Notes: generated from the letters alone by a model not told the origin. 64,000 nucleotides of DNA from Nemertoderma westbladi (GCA_032718475.1 JAUCBJ010004049.1:1-64000); one strand, 5' to 3'. Numbered from the stretch's first letter, positions 42,706 to 53,720 are shown. Made by a program: numbers and translations.

Positions 42706-43441
42706 AATAGATAGATATACATTTATTTATACGTTATGTAAAACAATAACAAATACATCAAACAATGTACCGGTATAAAGGTATTGTCCAACATAACATA
42801 TAGGATTACCCCTAAAGCTTTGCAGCTTATTTCCAAGGGGGTCCTTTATGTTACTTGGTTACAAATACAATATTACATTACGCTAACCTAAAACCAATAT
42901 AAAATGTAATTACACTATGTACATGTACAACTTTACCGAGAGCGTGACAATGTCCGACTCAACGATACAGATGTAATGTACAGAACAATTTATTATAAAA
43001 CGTAATTACAGTATAAATAGTAAATAATTAATAAACTAATAACTTACTGTAGGACTATTGTACCTATTTTTACATTGCACACGGAGGTGAGATTGAAACT
43101 GCAGATTTAAAAGAATGTTGATTATCTAGGTTTTTAATTTCATTAGGCAGAGCGTTCCAATTTTTAATGCCGTTAAAAAAGAAAGTATCAGATTCAAAGC
43201 ATTTACAATTCGGGAGGTAGAAGTTTGAAGCACTAGCTCTGGTACTGTAAGAGTGTGTATCGCGTACTTGGTTACGCGTAATTGGGACATTTACCATTAT
43301 ACACTTTATGCACATGGTTAAGGCGTAGCTGCTTAGCTCTACTATCTAAGTTAAGTAGTCCAGATTCAGAAAAGTCCTCTGGAGTTAGGTGGTGCCTAGG
43401 TTTGTAGTCTTTAATAAATCGTACTACTTTATTCTGAAGTA
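42706..43441 (-). mobile_element. 5'-truncated copy of the 2A-type LINE
   Basis: The reverse complement matches the 3' end of the LINE at 26.7-30.6 kb, from about its position 29,838 (CAGAATAAAGTAGTACGATT) through the protein C-terminus (NWNALPNEIKNL) and UTR to the tail. The TAGATAGATA tract at 42,707-42,716 is its 3' end. The coding part has frame breaks, for example near 43,275. This is the usual product of incomplete reverse transcription. Confidence 0.9.
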
Positions 43442-44767
43442 ATTGTTACAAAAAATATGGGAATATTGTCACTTCAAAAAAAGGTCTTTTGTACGAAAAA
43501 ACACAACCTACTTATTTATTTACAACCGCAACGCAACATATCCATTGTTGTTGTTTCCAGACGTTTCTAGAATATCAATCGCTGACCACCACCACATTTC
43601 CACTGGCCATCCCGCCGGTCGCGGCCCAGCAAAATCTGAGACATGTTGATCAGTTTCACTGGGTTTTGCAAATTCTCGGTCATTACCGAGATTATATGTT
43701 CGTTTGTTAGGTGATTGTACCTATTTTATGGCATGGACACTGGGCAACATCCTGGTTTATGTACCAACTGGAGATTAAGCGTCAAATAATAATGGAAAAA
43801 AGCTAATAATTTATGTTGATATTATAATATTTAATATTTATTTAATAAATATATTGTTTGAATTGGGAAACGATTAGACCTTGATTTACCACACGTAAAG
43901 TATTAGCGGAGATACCAAATAAGTGTTTAGTGCGTTTAGGAACGTTATGGGAAATGAGCACGTTTCATTGTCTTGTTTCTAACCAAAACAATAAACGACA
44001 TATTATTTAATTTGCGACTAATTACAGCTGGAGATTCATTCTTTTTCAATTGCGGTAACGGTAAATGTGCGCCTCCTATCTAGACTTACTGACATGAGCG
44101 CTATAAAAAAGAAATCAATTTAATGAAATACAAGTTATTCATATACTAAAATTACAATAAATTATGACGAAACGTGAAAACCATATTATTTATTTATTAT
44201 TATTTCTTCAATGACGATATCTAGGCTCTTCCCCCTCAATGCACTTTCTTACTCATCTAGTCTTAGCTGCAAATTTCTAAAAATATAGATAAAAGAAAAT
44301 GCCGCAACAAAAGTGAATGTGGGCCTGTAACACGATGTAACACGGTCGGTGCTGCAACGAAGTTGCATGGCCCAAAATACCACGTTCTTCTCTGATATTG
44401 TAAATCGCCTGCCAATCACTCATTATCTACCATTTCCACGTGAGCGAACAATGTACTTTACTTAACAAATAATTATTTTAGAGAATTGTATCAAGGTGAA
44501 TAATATAATTGACAGTTTTACCAAGTTTGTCTTTCTAGAGATAAGAAATAATGAAACAATAGCGTATTGGTGATTATAACCTTACACAGTGGTATCCTAA
44601 TCGTTCTTTTCATAAGTGCAAACCCTGATTAATTCTTATCTCTCTCTCTCACTCTTCCTCTATAAAAAGGGACCACAAGCAATTGTTATTCTGGAGGTGA
44701 ATTATAGATACAGTCACCTTCATAAACACTTGGTATTTACTTTTCTATGTTGTCCACTGTCATAATA
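43442..44767. other. Non-coding stretch
   Basis: It is AT-rich. A CTCTATAAAAAGGGACC sequence at about 44,659-44,675 looks like a strong TATA box, but no gene clearly starts after it. No supported coding sequence. Confidence 0.3.
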
Positions 44768-44935
44768 AGGCCAGGGATTACACTCAAAGTCTGACTACAA
44801 GGAAGGCTGGTACTCATTTAAGAACTATTTAAGGATGCAAGACATATGGGGCCTGGCTAGACCTATAAAGCAAAGCTTCCTTGGCCTTCATACAGGGCTC
44901 AAACCCACGCTTTCACAAACCAAAGGGAAAAATTC
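44768..44935 (-). mobile_element. Diverged SINE copy
   Basis: The reverse complement has AGCCAGGCCCC, CTTGCATCCTTAAAT and GTAATCCCTGGCC in SINE order, and an imperfect box B (GGGTTTGAGCCC) near 44,890-44,905. It is older than the copy at 1.2 kb. Confidence 0.65.
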
Positions 44936-45087
44936 AAGTCAAAGGATTAAACTATTAGGCTGGAATTGATAACCTTAAGCGATATTGGAGAATAAATGAT
45001 TTACAATATCAAAATTGATAGTATCGTCAAATTAAAGATGAAATCTAGAGCGAAATAGAAACCACATGTGTTGTTATTTATGGGCAT

Positions 45088-45936
45088 AGTGTTTAAACGG
45101 GATCCCGATCCCGAAAAACATTGCATATATATTAAGAATGCTGTGCCAGCTTGTCGACAAAATTGCGCCACACAACACCCTATCACCAATGACATTTGCT
45201 AGATCATCCGCATCTTCAAGGCCAGTCTCATTTAATATGCGTCTCAAGAAAGTCATGGGCTGTCCATCATGCTTATTCACTCCATGAGACGGCCAATCCG
45301 CTCAAGATTATGCACTGGCTGGTCCTCACGGCGAATGCAATGTCCTGTAAAGCAGAGGAGCTTCCGTTCAAGTGTCAAGCTGGGGGGAACTAATGGAACA
45401 CTTCCAATGTTGTATAGAGGCTGATTGGAGATGTGTTCATTGTACTTGACACATGAACCCGGCGCAGCATTCTGCCATCCAGACGTGGCATCCAGGCGTG
45501 CCATCCAGAGATTTGGTATCCCAGCATGGACTCCTATATAAGAGTACCGGTACTACTACTGCCATAAATAACCGAACTAATTAAGGTTCCGTTTTTTTCT
45601 ATGGGTCTTTCAAATCCTGGACAGACTATTTAACGCAGCCCATGCCTTCCCCTTACGCATCTGATAAATAGTTCCAGCAGAAAGGAAATGTTTGATTATA
45701 TGGAATTTTCATGGAAGTAAACCATCCAGTAATCAATTGCAAAATAATTTTAATATAACTTTATCTTACAAATATTTCAGAAGTGAAAGATAAATTGAGT
45801 GTTACCCAAAACCCTCCACATATGCTATTAACTTAGAGGAATTTGATCCAAAATTGCAATCCAGATCCCGAAAAACGGGATCCTGAGAGTGATAATCCCG
45901 GTCCCGATCCCGAAAAGTCTGATCCCGTTTAAACTA
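45088..45936. mobile_element. Possible inverted-repeat element enclosing an RTE fragment
   Basis: GTTTAAACGGGATC at 45,090-45,103 is matched by GATCCCGTTTAAAC at 45,921-45,934, and both ends carry further GATCCCGAAAA motifs. The interior is mostly the RTE fragment. It could be a small DNA element that received a LINE insertion. Confidence 0.4.
45118..45665 (-). mobile_element. RTE-type LINE, 3' fragment
   Basis: Minus-strand frames give HISNQPLYNIG, TLERKLLCFTGHCIRREDQPVHNL, and DGQPMTFLRRILNETGLEDADDLANV, the same order as in the longer copy at 53.9-56.5 kb. KGKAWAA-like and RIW-like codons lie at the right end. Several stops and shifts are present. Confidence 0.8.
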
Positions 45937-45998
45937 ATGTGCTACCAATTAAATTTAACAGGAAATTAAAACTATTCCATCGATAGCCTAATTAATCT

Positions 45999-46005
45999 TA
46001 TAAAA
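45999..46005 (+). promoter_or_regulatory. Possible TATA box of the protease gene
   Basis: TATAAAA lies 104 bp upstream of the ATG at 46,109, in an otherwise plain AT-rich stretch. A start site about 30 bp downstream would give a short leader. In AT-rich DNA this is weak evidence. Confidence 0.3.
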
Positions 46006-46108
46006 TACATTATTAGATTTCAATAGGCTACATAATAATTTAATTCATATTTCGAAGTAAATTCATATGTTCTCATTTTATTAACTCGAATTATTACAAG
46101 AAGCCACG

Positions 46109-48247
46109 ATGAATCTAATACTACTTCTGTTATGGTCAGTATCTGTTGCTATGGTTCCGCCACAAAAACGAACCTTAGAAAACAACGATCGGTGGGACAC
46201 ACAAGAAAACAGTGGAATTAACAATGAATATCAACATTGGTACCTTACCGCAATGAACATCACTGGAGCGTGGAGAGCTGGCTACTCAGGAAAAGGCATT
46301 GTAGTCGCCATCGTGGATGACGGCGTTGACTACAACCACCCTGATCTCATTAGTAACTACAACTCTAAAGCCAGTGTCGACTATGTTGACAGAGACAAGA
46401 ACCCACTGCCTAAGTCCAATCCAACCAACAACCACGGTACAGGATGTGCTGGACTTGTCGCTTCTAAGGGAGTGAAATGTAATATTGGAATCGCTCATGG
46501 TGCATCTTTCGCGGCAATTAGGCTTCTAGGTGGGCAAAAATTAAAGGGATATAAAGTGCAGCAAGCTCTGGAGCCTGTGGAAAACAGAAACATTGACATC
46601 TACAGCAATTCGTGGGGCGTGCCTGATACAGGGGATACGATGGATGGTCCAGGTGCCGCAACTGTTATGGCATTACACAATGGCGCTGTGGAGGGCCGAA
46701 AGAAGAAAGGGGCCATATATGTTTGGGCATCAGGGAATGGAGGGGGAAAAGGTGATAGTTGCGCCTGCGATGGTTACTTAAATAGTATTTATACAATATC
46801 TGTGAGCGGTGTAACAGAGTTCGGGAATGTCCCATCGTTTTTAGAACGTTGCGCAAGCACGATGGCAGCAACTTCTGCTCGAGGAGATGCGGGCATTGGA
46901 GAGGCCCCGCATTTTCTAACAACGGATATGGGAAACAATTGCAAAAATTGGACAGGAGAAACATCGGCCTCTGCTCCAATGGCGTCGGCCATCATAGCTT
47001 TGGCTTTAGAAGCTAATCCGCAATTGGAATGGAGAGATATTCAACATCTCATTGTCCAATCATCTAATGCAACGGCGATACACAGCGGTAATTGGTCAGT
47101 AAACGGGGCTGGTTTTAATGTTAGTCACGAGTACGGATTTGGGTTAATGAATGCGGGTTTGATGGTGGAAATGGCGCAAAATTGGAAGACAGTACCGAAA
47201 CAAACTTATTGTACTGCAGAATTGGATGATGACAGTCCCATTTTGTTATATAAAAGTGTAAAGCAAATCATTCGTACTGGACACCCAATGATAGGGAGTT
47301 TCACAATCGAAGATTGTGTTATAGAAAAACTGGAACATGTTATTGTGAAAGTCACGATGCATGCAGACCTTCGCGGTAGTCTTCATTTGGTGCTTATATC
47401 ACCTAGCGGTACAGAATCAACACTTCTAACGCGTCGTACAAATGATGACCAAAGCTCAGCATTTCCTGATAATTGGCCATTCCTAACAGTTCATCACTGG
47501 GGCGAGAATCCACTTGGTCAATGGAGATTTCAGATACATCATACAAATTCCAAATTAAACAAGGTAACCATAGATGGTCTGAGCATTACACTTTACGGCA
47601 CCAAATCAACATTCTTAACACCGACGACAACTGCAAAGGAAGTAAGTACTGAAACTGAAACGTATAGGCCTAGGCCTACAGCTACAACGGGATTAATTGC
47701 TAAATCTGAAGCGTATACAAATACAACAGGAGATAATACTGAAACTGAAATCTATACAGCTACAATGGAACTAAAAACTGAAACTGAAACATATACAGAA
47801 ACAACGGGATTAATTGCTAAAACTGAAGCGTATACAAATACAACAGTAGATAATACTGAAACTGAAACCTATACAGCTACAATGGAACTAAATACTGAAA
47901 CTGAAACATATACAGATACAACAAGAGTAATTACTGAAAATGAAACGTATACAGATACAACAGGAGTAATTGCTGAAACTGAAACAAATACAGATACAAC
48001 GGGAGTAAATGCTGAAACTGAAAAGTATACAGATACAACGGGAGTAAATGCTAAAACTGAAAAGTATACAGCGAGAATGGAAGTAAATGCTGAAATGGAG
48101 ACATATGCAGCTGCAAAGGAATCATATGCTAATATAGAAATGTATTGGCCTACATCTACAAAGAAAGCAACTTCTAAAACTGAAACCTACACAACTACAG
48201 TGGAAGAAAATGTTAAAACTGTAAAGCATAGTAAAACAACAAAGTAA
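46109..48247 (+). CDS. Secreted subtilisin/kexin-type (furin-like) protease with Thr-rich tail
   Basis: A 712-codon uninterrupted ORF. Residues 1-14 (MNLILLLLWSVSVA) form a signal peptide. The S8 protease domain runs from about 40 to 355: Asp70 in VAIVDDGVDYNHPDL, His109 in NNHGTGCAG, oxyanion Asn210 in YVWASGNGG and Ser286 in ETSASAPMAS; SWGVPDTGDTMDGPG and CDGYLNSIYTISVSG are proprotein-convertase signatures. A P domain follows (about 375-498; GSLHLVLISPSGTESTLL, HHWGENPLGQWRF). From about 505 the tail is a 13-residue Thr/Glu-rich repeat (TDTTGVNAETEKY type), likely O-glycosylated, without a transmembrane segment or Cys-rich region. Convertases normally have an ~80-residue prodomain; here only about 25 residues (with QKR at 19-21) lie between signal and catalytic domain. 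The gene has no intron in this span, unlike most animal homologues. It probably cleaves secreted proproteins at basic sites, if it can fold. AATAAA at 48,537 could end the transcript. Confidence 0.92.
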   Translation: MNLILLLLWSVSVAMVPPQKRTLENNDRWDTQENSGINNEYQHWYLTAMNITGAWRAGYSGKGIVVAIVDDGVDYNHPDLISNYNSKASVDYVDRDKNPLPKSNPTNNHGTGCAGLVASKGVKCNIGIAHGASFAAIRLLGGQKLKGYKVQQALEPVENRNIDIYSNSWGVPDTGDTMDGPGAATVMALHNGAVEGRKKKGAIYVWASGNGGGKGDSCACDGYLNSIYTISVSGVTEFGNVPSFLERCASTMAATSARGDAGIGEAPHFLTTDMGNNCKNWTGETSASAPMASAIIALALEANPQLEWRDIQHLIVQSSNATAIHSGNWSVNGAGFNVSHEYGFGLMNAGLMVEMAQNWKTVPKQTYCTAELDDDSPILLYKSVKQIIRTGHPMIGSFTIEDCVIEKLEHVIVKVTMHADLRGSLHLVLISPSGTESTLLTRRTNDDQSSAFPDNWPFLTVHHWGENPLGQWRFQIHHTNSKLNKVTIDGLSITLYGTKSTFLTPTTTAKEVSTETETYRPRPTATTGLIAKSEAYTNTTGDNTETEIYTATMELKTETETYTETTGLIAKTEAYTNTTVDNTETETYTATMELNTETETYTDTTRVITENETYTDTTGVIAETETNTDTTGVNAETEKYTDTTGVNAKTEKYTARMEVNAEMETYAAAKESYANIEMYWPTSTKKATSKTETYTTTVEENVKTVKHSKTTK

Positions 48248-48536
48248 GAAAATTCTAAATTGAAACATCCGCCCCAGCGGAACTTAATCCTCGGGAACCA
48301 AAAGAAGTACCGGTACATATAAAACATTCCATATAGTTGGAAAGAAAACCGCACCGAAGTGAATGCCGTTTCATGAAATGAAATTATTTTAATTTGGAGA
48401 ATTATTATTATAATTAATATTATGCTAATTATAATTGAAGCTATGCTTATTATGTAATACAGTAATCATAGCGTACTTGGTGTGCAGTTTGTTTGCTTTT
48501 ATATATATACAATTTATACAGGTTTTATATTTATTT

Positions 48537-48542
48537 AATAAA
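48537..48542 (+). terminator. Possible polyadenylation signal of the protease gene
   Basis: AATAAA 290 bp after the stop codon. It is the first canonical signal that I see after the gene. Confidence 0.4.
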
Positions 48543-49099
48543 TGAGTTTATGCATATCTTGAATGGCTTTGAAGATTTATTAACAATTATAATATTATAT
48601 ATAATTTAGATGTATTTTTATTTCAACAAAAAATTTTGTTTTCCATTTCTCGTATAAACATGTGAAAATAAAAATCAGAAAAAGGATAGGAATTGGTGGG
48701 GAAATAAGTGTGACTAGTACTAGAAAGCTGAGATAGGGGGGAAAACTGGACGCAAAACCAGCCTTGGCGGATTAATATCCCGCCTCAATGTTAAATTCTC
48801 AATTTAGGGAAAGAAGCAGGTTACAGTGGCACGTTGTATTAACAAAATCAATGAACTAAACGCAATATAACAGGTTACAGTAGTTGTATTTTTTGAGAGT
48901 AATCAGCTGTTATTTGCGTCGACTTTCCCCTTGAGAGGGATAAATTTTTAATGTGTCCAGTTCCAGTTTCAGTTCCAGTATAGGACAAAGAGAGTCCCTA
49001 AAGAACTGAAAACAAATAAGTTGGTCCCAGCCCCAAAGAAGCGCAACCTAACAACCCGTGGATCCTTTCGTGGAATCTCATTAATATCGATTGCTGCAA
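48543..49099. other. Non-coding stretch with a dispersed repeat fragment
   Basis: 48,785-48,950 resembles 11,223-11,370 (CAATGTTAAATT, AATGAACTAAA, GAGAGTAATCAGC), marking a dispersed family. No gene. Confidence 0.45.
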
Positions 49100-50289
49100 A
49101 GCTACACTACTACTACTAGGATCGGCATGCTGCATTGCAGCTGCATTTTTAAGAAAGCTGTGCCGGTTTGTCGACAAAATTGCGCCGCCACAACTCCCTA
49201 TCACTCATGACATTTGCTAGATCATCCGCATCTTCAAGGCCAGTGTCCTTGAAGATGCGTCTCAAGAAAGTCATGGGCTGTCCACCATGCTTATTTACTC
49301 CGTGAGGCTGCCAAAGTACAAGATTATGCACTGGCTGGTCCTCACGGCGAAAGCAAGGTCCTGCAAAGCGGAGGCGATTTTTTTCTAGTGTCAAGCTTGG
49401 GGGAACCAATAAGAAACCTCCAATGTTATATAGTGTCTGGTTGGAGATGTGTGCAATGTACTTTCACAATGAACCCGGCGTAGCATTCTTGCGAATGTGC
49501 CATCCAGAGATTTGGTGTCCTCATCAGTTAGAGCCCAGCATGGACTCCCATAGAGGAGCACTGGAACTACTGCTGCTCTAAATAACCTAAATAATCATAA
49601 ACCTTAAGTTTCCGATTAATTCTCGGTGACTTCCAAATCCTGGAAAGCCTATTCAAGGCTGCCCATGCCTTTCCCTTACGTATTCGAAGGTCCTCACCTG
49701 ACTTCCGGATCCATGATCCCAGGTAACAGAAGTCGTCCACATGCTCAAGCATACCATCCTTTAAGCTTATGCTCATCCGATCAGAGACTTGCTGAGGACT
49801 TTCAAAGTTAACTGTCAAAATTTTGGTCTTTCTGGAGTTAATAAAAAGACCAACACTAGAAACAGCATGTTCTAATGAGCTGAGGAACCCTTGGGCTCCC
49901 TCTAGTGATTCTGAGAGTACTACTAAGTCATCAGCAAAGTCTAGATCAGTTAGGTACTTGGCAGGATTTCCTCGACTTCTGGAGCCAGTAGGTGGAGTTA
50001 TCATCACCCCATCATCATGACGATGATCTAAGGACATGCGTAGAACATAGTCCACCACAATTATGAACAAGAATGGTGCAAGTGTGTCTCCATGGAGGAC
50101 GCCCCATAACACTTCAAATGGTTCTGTGGCACCGTCAACAGTAGACACAAATGTCGTCGAACCATCGTGTACTGATCTGATTGCTGCAATAATTTTATCA
50201 GGAATCCCATATAATGAAAGTATGTTGAACATACGTGAGAGAGAGACTGAATCAAAGGCCTTGAAGAAGTCAACAAAGATAACAGCTAA
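49100..50289 (-). mobile_element. RTE-type LINE, 3' half (copy A)
   Basis: On the minus strand: FFKAFDS near 50,260, FNILSLYGIPDKIIAAIRSV, GVLHGDTLAPFLFIIVVDYVL, YLTDLDFADDLVVLSESL with the catalytic Asp pair, and DDFCYLGSWIRKSGEDLRIRKGKAWAA. After a frame break the C-terminal GPCFRREDQPVHNLVLW block follows. The 3' tail is (TAG)n, seen as CTACTACTACTAGG at 49,106-49,119. Truncated at its 5' side, where it abuts a second, oppositely oriented copy. Confidence 0.88.
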
Positions 50290-51445
50290 TAGAAGGATAA
50301 TCGAATAGTTATCAATAAAGAAAGACAGACATCTGGCTGTTATCTTTGTTGACTTCTTTAAAGCCTTCGACTCAGTTTCCCGGCCACGTTGTTCAGCATA
50401 CTGGCAGCATATGGGATTCCTGAAGAAATTATAGCAGCTATCAGATCACTGTAAGATGGTTCCACTACGTTTGTGTCTACTGCTGATGGTGACACAGATC
50501 CTTATTGGGAGTCCTTCAGGGTGACACGCTGGCAACATTATTATTCGTAATTGTGGTTGATTATGTTCTACGCATGTCCTTAGACCATCTTAATAAAGGT
50601 GGGGTGATGGTAACACCCCCTACTGGCACAAGAAGTAGAGGAAATCCAACAAAGTACCTTACTGATCTAGACTTTGCTGATGACTTAGGGGTACTGTCAG
50701 AATCACTAGATGGAGCCAAAGGCTCCTCTGCTCATTGGAGCAGGTTGCTTCTAGCGTTGGTCTTTTTGAAAATTCCAAGAAGACCAAAATCATGGGCTTG
50801 AGCACGTGGATATCAGAAAGTCAGGTGAAGACCTTCGGATACGTAAGGGGAAGGCATGCATGGGCAACGTTAAAGAGTCTGTCCAGGATTTGGAAGTCCT
50901 ATAGAATAAAACGAAACCTTAAGGTGCGATTATTTATGGCTGCAGTGCAGTAGTACCAGTAATCTTATATGGCAGCCCATGCTGGGCTCTAACTGCAGAG
51001 GATACCAAGTTCTCTGGATGGCACTTTAACAAAAAATGCTGCCCCGGATTCATTATGTCACGTCAAGTACAACGAACACATCTCCAATCAGATAATATAC
51101 AACATTGGAGGTGTTCCATTAATCTCCCCTTGCTTGACACTTGAACGGAACCGCCTCCGCTTTGCAGGACATTGCTTTCGCCGTGAGGACTAGCCAGTGC
51201 ATAATCTAGTGCTTTGGCGCCCTCATTGAGCAATAAGCATGGTGGACAGCCCATGACTTTCTTGAGACGCATCTTAAAGGACACTGGCCTTGAAGATGCG
51301 GATGATCTAGCAAACGTCATGGGTAATAGGGAGTTGTGGCGTCGTAATTTTGTCGACAAGCCGGCACAACATTCTTAATATATATGTAATATATACAATA
51401 ATGCAGCTGCAATGCAGCATGCCAATCGCAGTAGTAGTACTATTG
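50290..51445 (+). mobile_element. RTE-type LINE, 3' half (copy B), head-to-head with copy A
   Basis: Plus-strand frames give KKDRHLAVIFVDFFKAFDSV from 50,322, MGVLQGDTLATLLFVIVVDYV, YLTDLDFADDLGVL, then KGRHAWATLKSLSRIWKSY, LTAEDTKF, and DIAN-like end blocks up to the tail AATCGCAGTAGTAGTAC near 51,425. Several stops and shifts make it dead. Together with copy A it forms a 1.1-kb-arm inverted repeat with almost no spacer. Confidence 0.88.
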
Positions 51446-52948
51446 GTTCGCACCAGATTCAATTGTGCTCAAAGTTGAGGTCCTCAATTATGTGGCTGAA
51501 GGGAGACCAGACACCCATGACCCATAGGTCACCTCAACCGCTGATGGAAACTAGGAACCTGTGTGGGGAAGCTGAAGGTCTGGTTGAGAAGAGTGACATG
51601 CTGGACTGATAATAAGGAGCGGGTTTACTATGGTGATTGTGTTCTGCAGTTCTATGTTTTGTTCCTAAAAATCCAATAGAATTAGTAAAGCAGTAGAATA
51701 CCCAAATACAGAGTTACATACTAACCGTAGCGAAATCCATCAGCTTCTTGTGTACTTTACCAACAATAAAAGTATTCTCTTTAGGTACACCAAGGTTCCG
51801 ATATATATTAATGTCTTTGTTGGAACCGTAAGCCCCAGAAAACTTTACCTTTACCTAACAAATAGAAAAACAAAACGCCAGTTAGTTATCGGAGATTAGG
51901 GATGTGAGTCAGGAAATGTAAGGAAATTTCCGTGACATTTTTCCGAAACTTCATATTTCATGAAATTATTATAATATAAAGTATACTTTTTAATACTAAA
52001 TATTTACAAGAAATAACCTCATATTAATTACATAAAATAATAATAATAAGATTTGAACAAAATTGTGATTGTAACTTTGTGTTTTGTCAATTTCATTATT
52101 AACCCTATAAGCACTGGGGTGTTTAGACCATTAGCAGCACTAGCGGGGGGCCGATTTGGGCCCCCAGCTGAATACCCATTTTGTAATCAACCAATGAAAT
52201 CCTACAAAAAATTATCGTAGAACATTTTCAAATCCAATAAAATGAAATATACGGTGGATTTCATAATAATTTTCATGACAAATAGAAGTAGTCCCAGGAC
52301 AAAATATACAATTTTTTGAAATACTGAAAACTATTAGTGTGGCATTGTTGGCTATCGTTAGTTCGTTTTTCGCTACGCTGAATCGAATGTGATTATATTC
52401 CATTTCCGAAAATTGAACTGGATGCTATTTTTCGTGCACCTAAGAAGTGGGCGTGGCACTTCAAAATTTGAAAAAAAATATATTCGGAAAATGCCCCAAG
52501 TTTTGATTTCAATGCATTTTTATAGGTTTTCTGGACCGCTGAATCGATTGAAAGTAATATAGAAGCCTGAAGACTTTGTGGTTCGTCATTTTTGGTGCAC
52601 CAAAATTAGGGAGTGGCACTTATATTAATTTTGAAAAAGCACCACGCCCAAATTTTGGTGCACCAAAAATGACGTACCACTACACTTACATTCTTATATA
52701 GAGTAGTTAGAGTGCTCCATACGTATCAGAATCAATAAAAAATAATAATTGCGAACTCGAAAAAAATTTAAGCTGGGGGCCGAATTTTCAAGTGGCACCC
52801 AAATCGAAAAGTAGAAATCTAATTGCAACGCCGCTTATTGTAAAAGATGCGCCATTAAATTTGGGTAATTCTCATAAAAAGTTGGGCGGGTACATAATGT
52901 GGTTGCATAGATAAAGCAATGAAAAACTAGGAAGGGGGCGATTCCAAA
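51446..52948. other. Non-coding stretch with an inverted repeat at 52,578-52,680
   Basis: The 65-codon frame at 51,412-51,609 has no domain that I know. An old SINE-like scrap (CCCCAGAAAACTTTACC) lies at about 51,832. No gene is supported. Confidence 0.35.
52578..52680. repeat. Inverted repeat, ~40-bp arms
   Basis: The left arm (GTGGTTCGTCATTTTTGGTG, continuing to 52,617) pairs with 52,639-52,680 with about four differences around a 21-base AT-rich loop. Both arms contain the self-complementary core TTTTGGTGCACCAAAA. Confidence 0.85.
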
Positions 52949-52972
52949 CCCCCCCCCCCCCCCCCCCCCCCC
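52949..52972. repeat. Run of 24 C
   Basis: A homopolymer followed by GCTCACCCCTCACCCCCC. Its length is a likely sequencing or assembly uncertainty. Confidence 0.9.
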
Positions 52973-53250
52973 GCTCACCCCTCACCCCCCAATGGTAATA
53001 GGGTAACTATGTAGATGTTTATTGAACGAAATTTCCCTCGAACCGTCGAAAACCTAAATCCAGCAACTATCGTATTATTAGGGAATTAGATTTAATGATA
53101 TATTGTGTTGATAATTTCTGCAAAAGCTAGGTAACAATAGTAACAGGGAGATTAAGTGGTAAGATTTTGAGTAGACAGCTATGTACTACAGGCGGCATAT
53201 AATTGAGTTTGCGATAACTTAGTAAATTTATACTCATGTAACTGCTTTTA

Positions 53251-53720
53251 TTGCAAAATTGTAACATTACTCAATGCCGTTAGTATTAACAGCGATTTAG
53301 CACTTTACAACTTTAGAGTACATTACAGCATTGTTTGCCTGTTTATTTATGCCAATTTATGCCAATTTCAGAGGACATTACAGCCTGTACATTTGGTGAT
53401 ATATTATTATGTTGTAATGTGCTAACAGAGCGACTTTACAGTGCATCCGTTCAAAGCAAGTGAACCTGAAACTTGGGATCCCCATGGTTACCACATAAAC
53501 AATAATTGGTATTTATCATTAATTGCCTGACAGCCAGGTAGGCATACTGTACTACCTACCGATGGCTATTAATAACCAGTAGCTATACAATTAACATGGT
53601 TCCAAACGCCACCATAAATATAAGCTAAATTTTTTAAAACATAATTTATGTAATTTTTACATTTATTTATAAAGCAACTAATTTAATTTGTACAGTTTCT
53701 ATCACTTATAATATTATTTT
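53251..53720. repeat. Dispersed hairpin-containing repeat, copy 3
   Basis: It matches 32,610-33,055 along most of its length (GTAACATTACTCAATGCCG, GCCTGACAGCCAGGTAGGC, AACGCCACCATAAATATAAG). The central palindrome is replaced by unrelated sequence (about 53,410-53,480). Confidence 0.8.

Noticed and set aside
44659-44675. TATA box as promoter of the protease gene
   Set aside because: It is 1.4 kb from the ATG with SINE and LINE fragments between; a nearer TATAAAA at 45,999 is more plausible.
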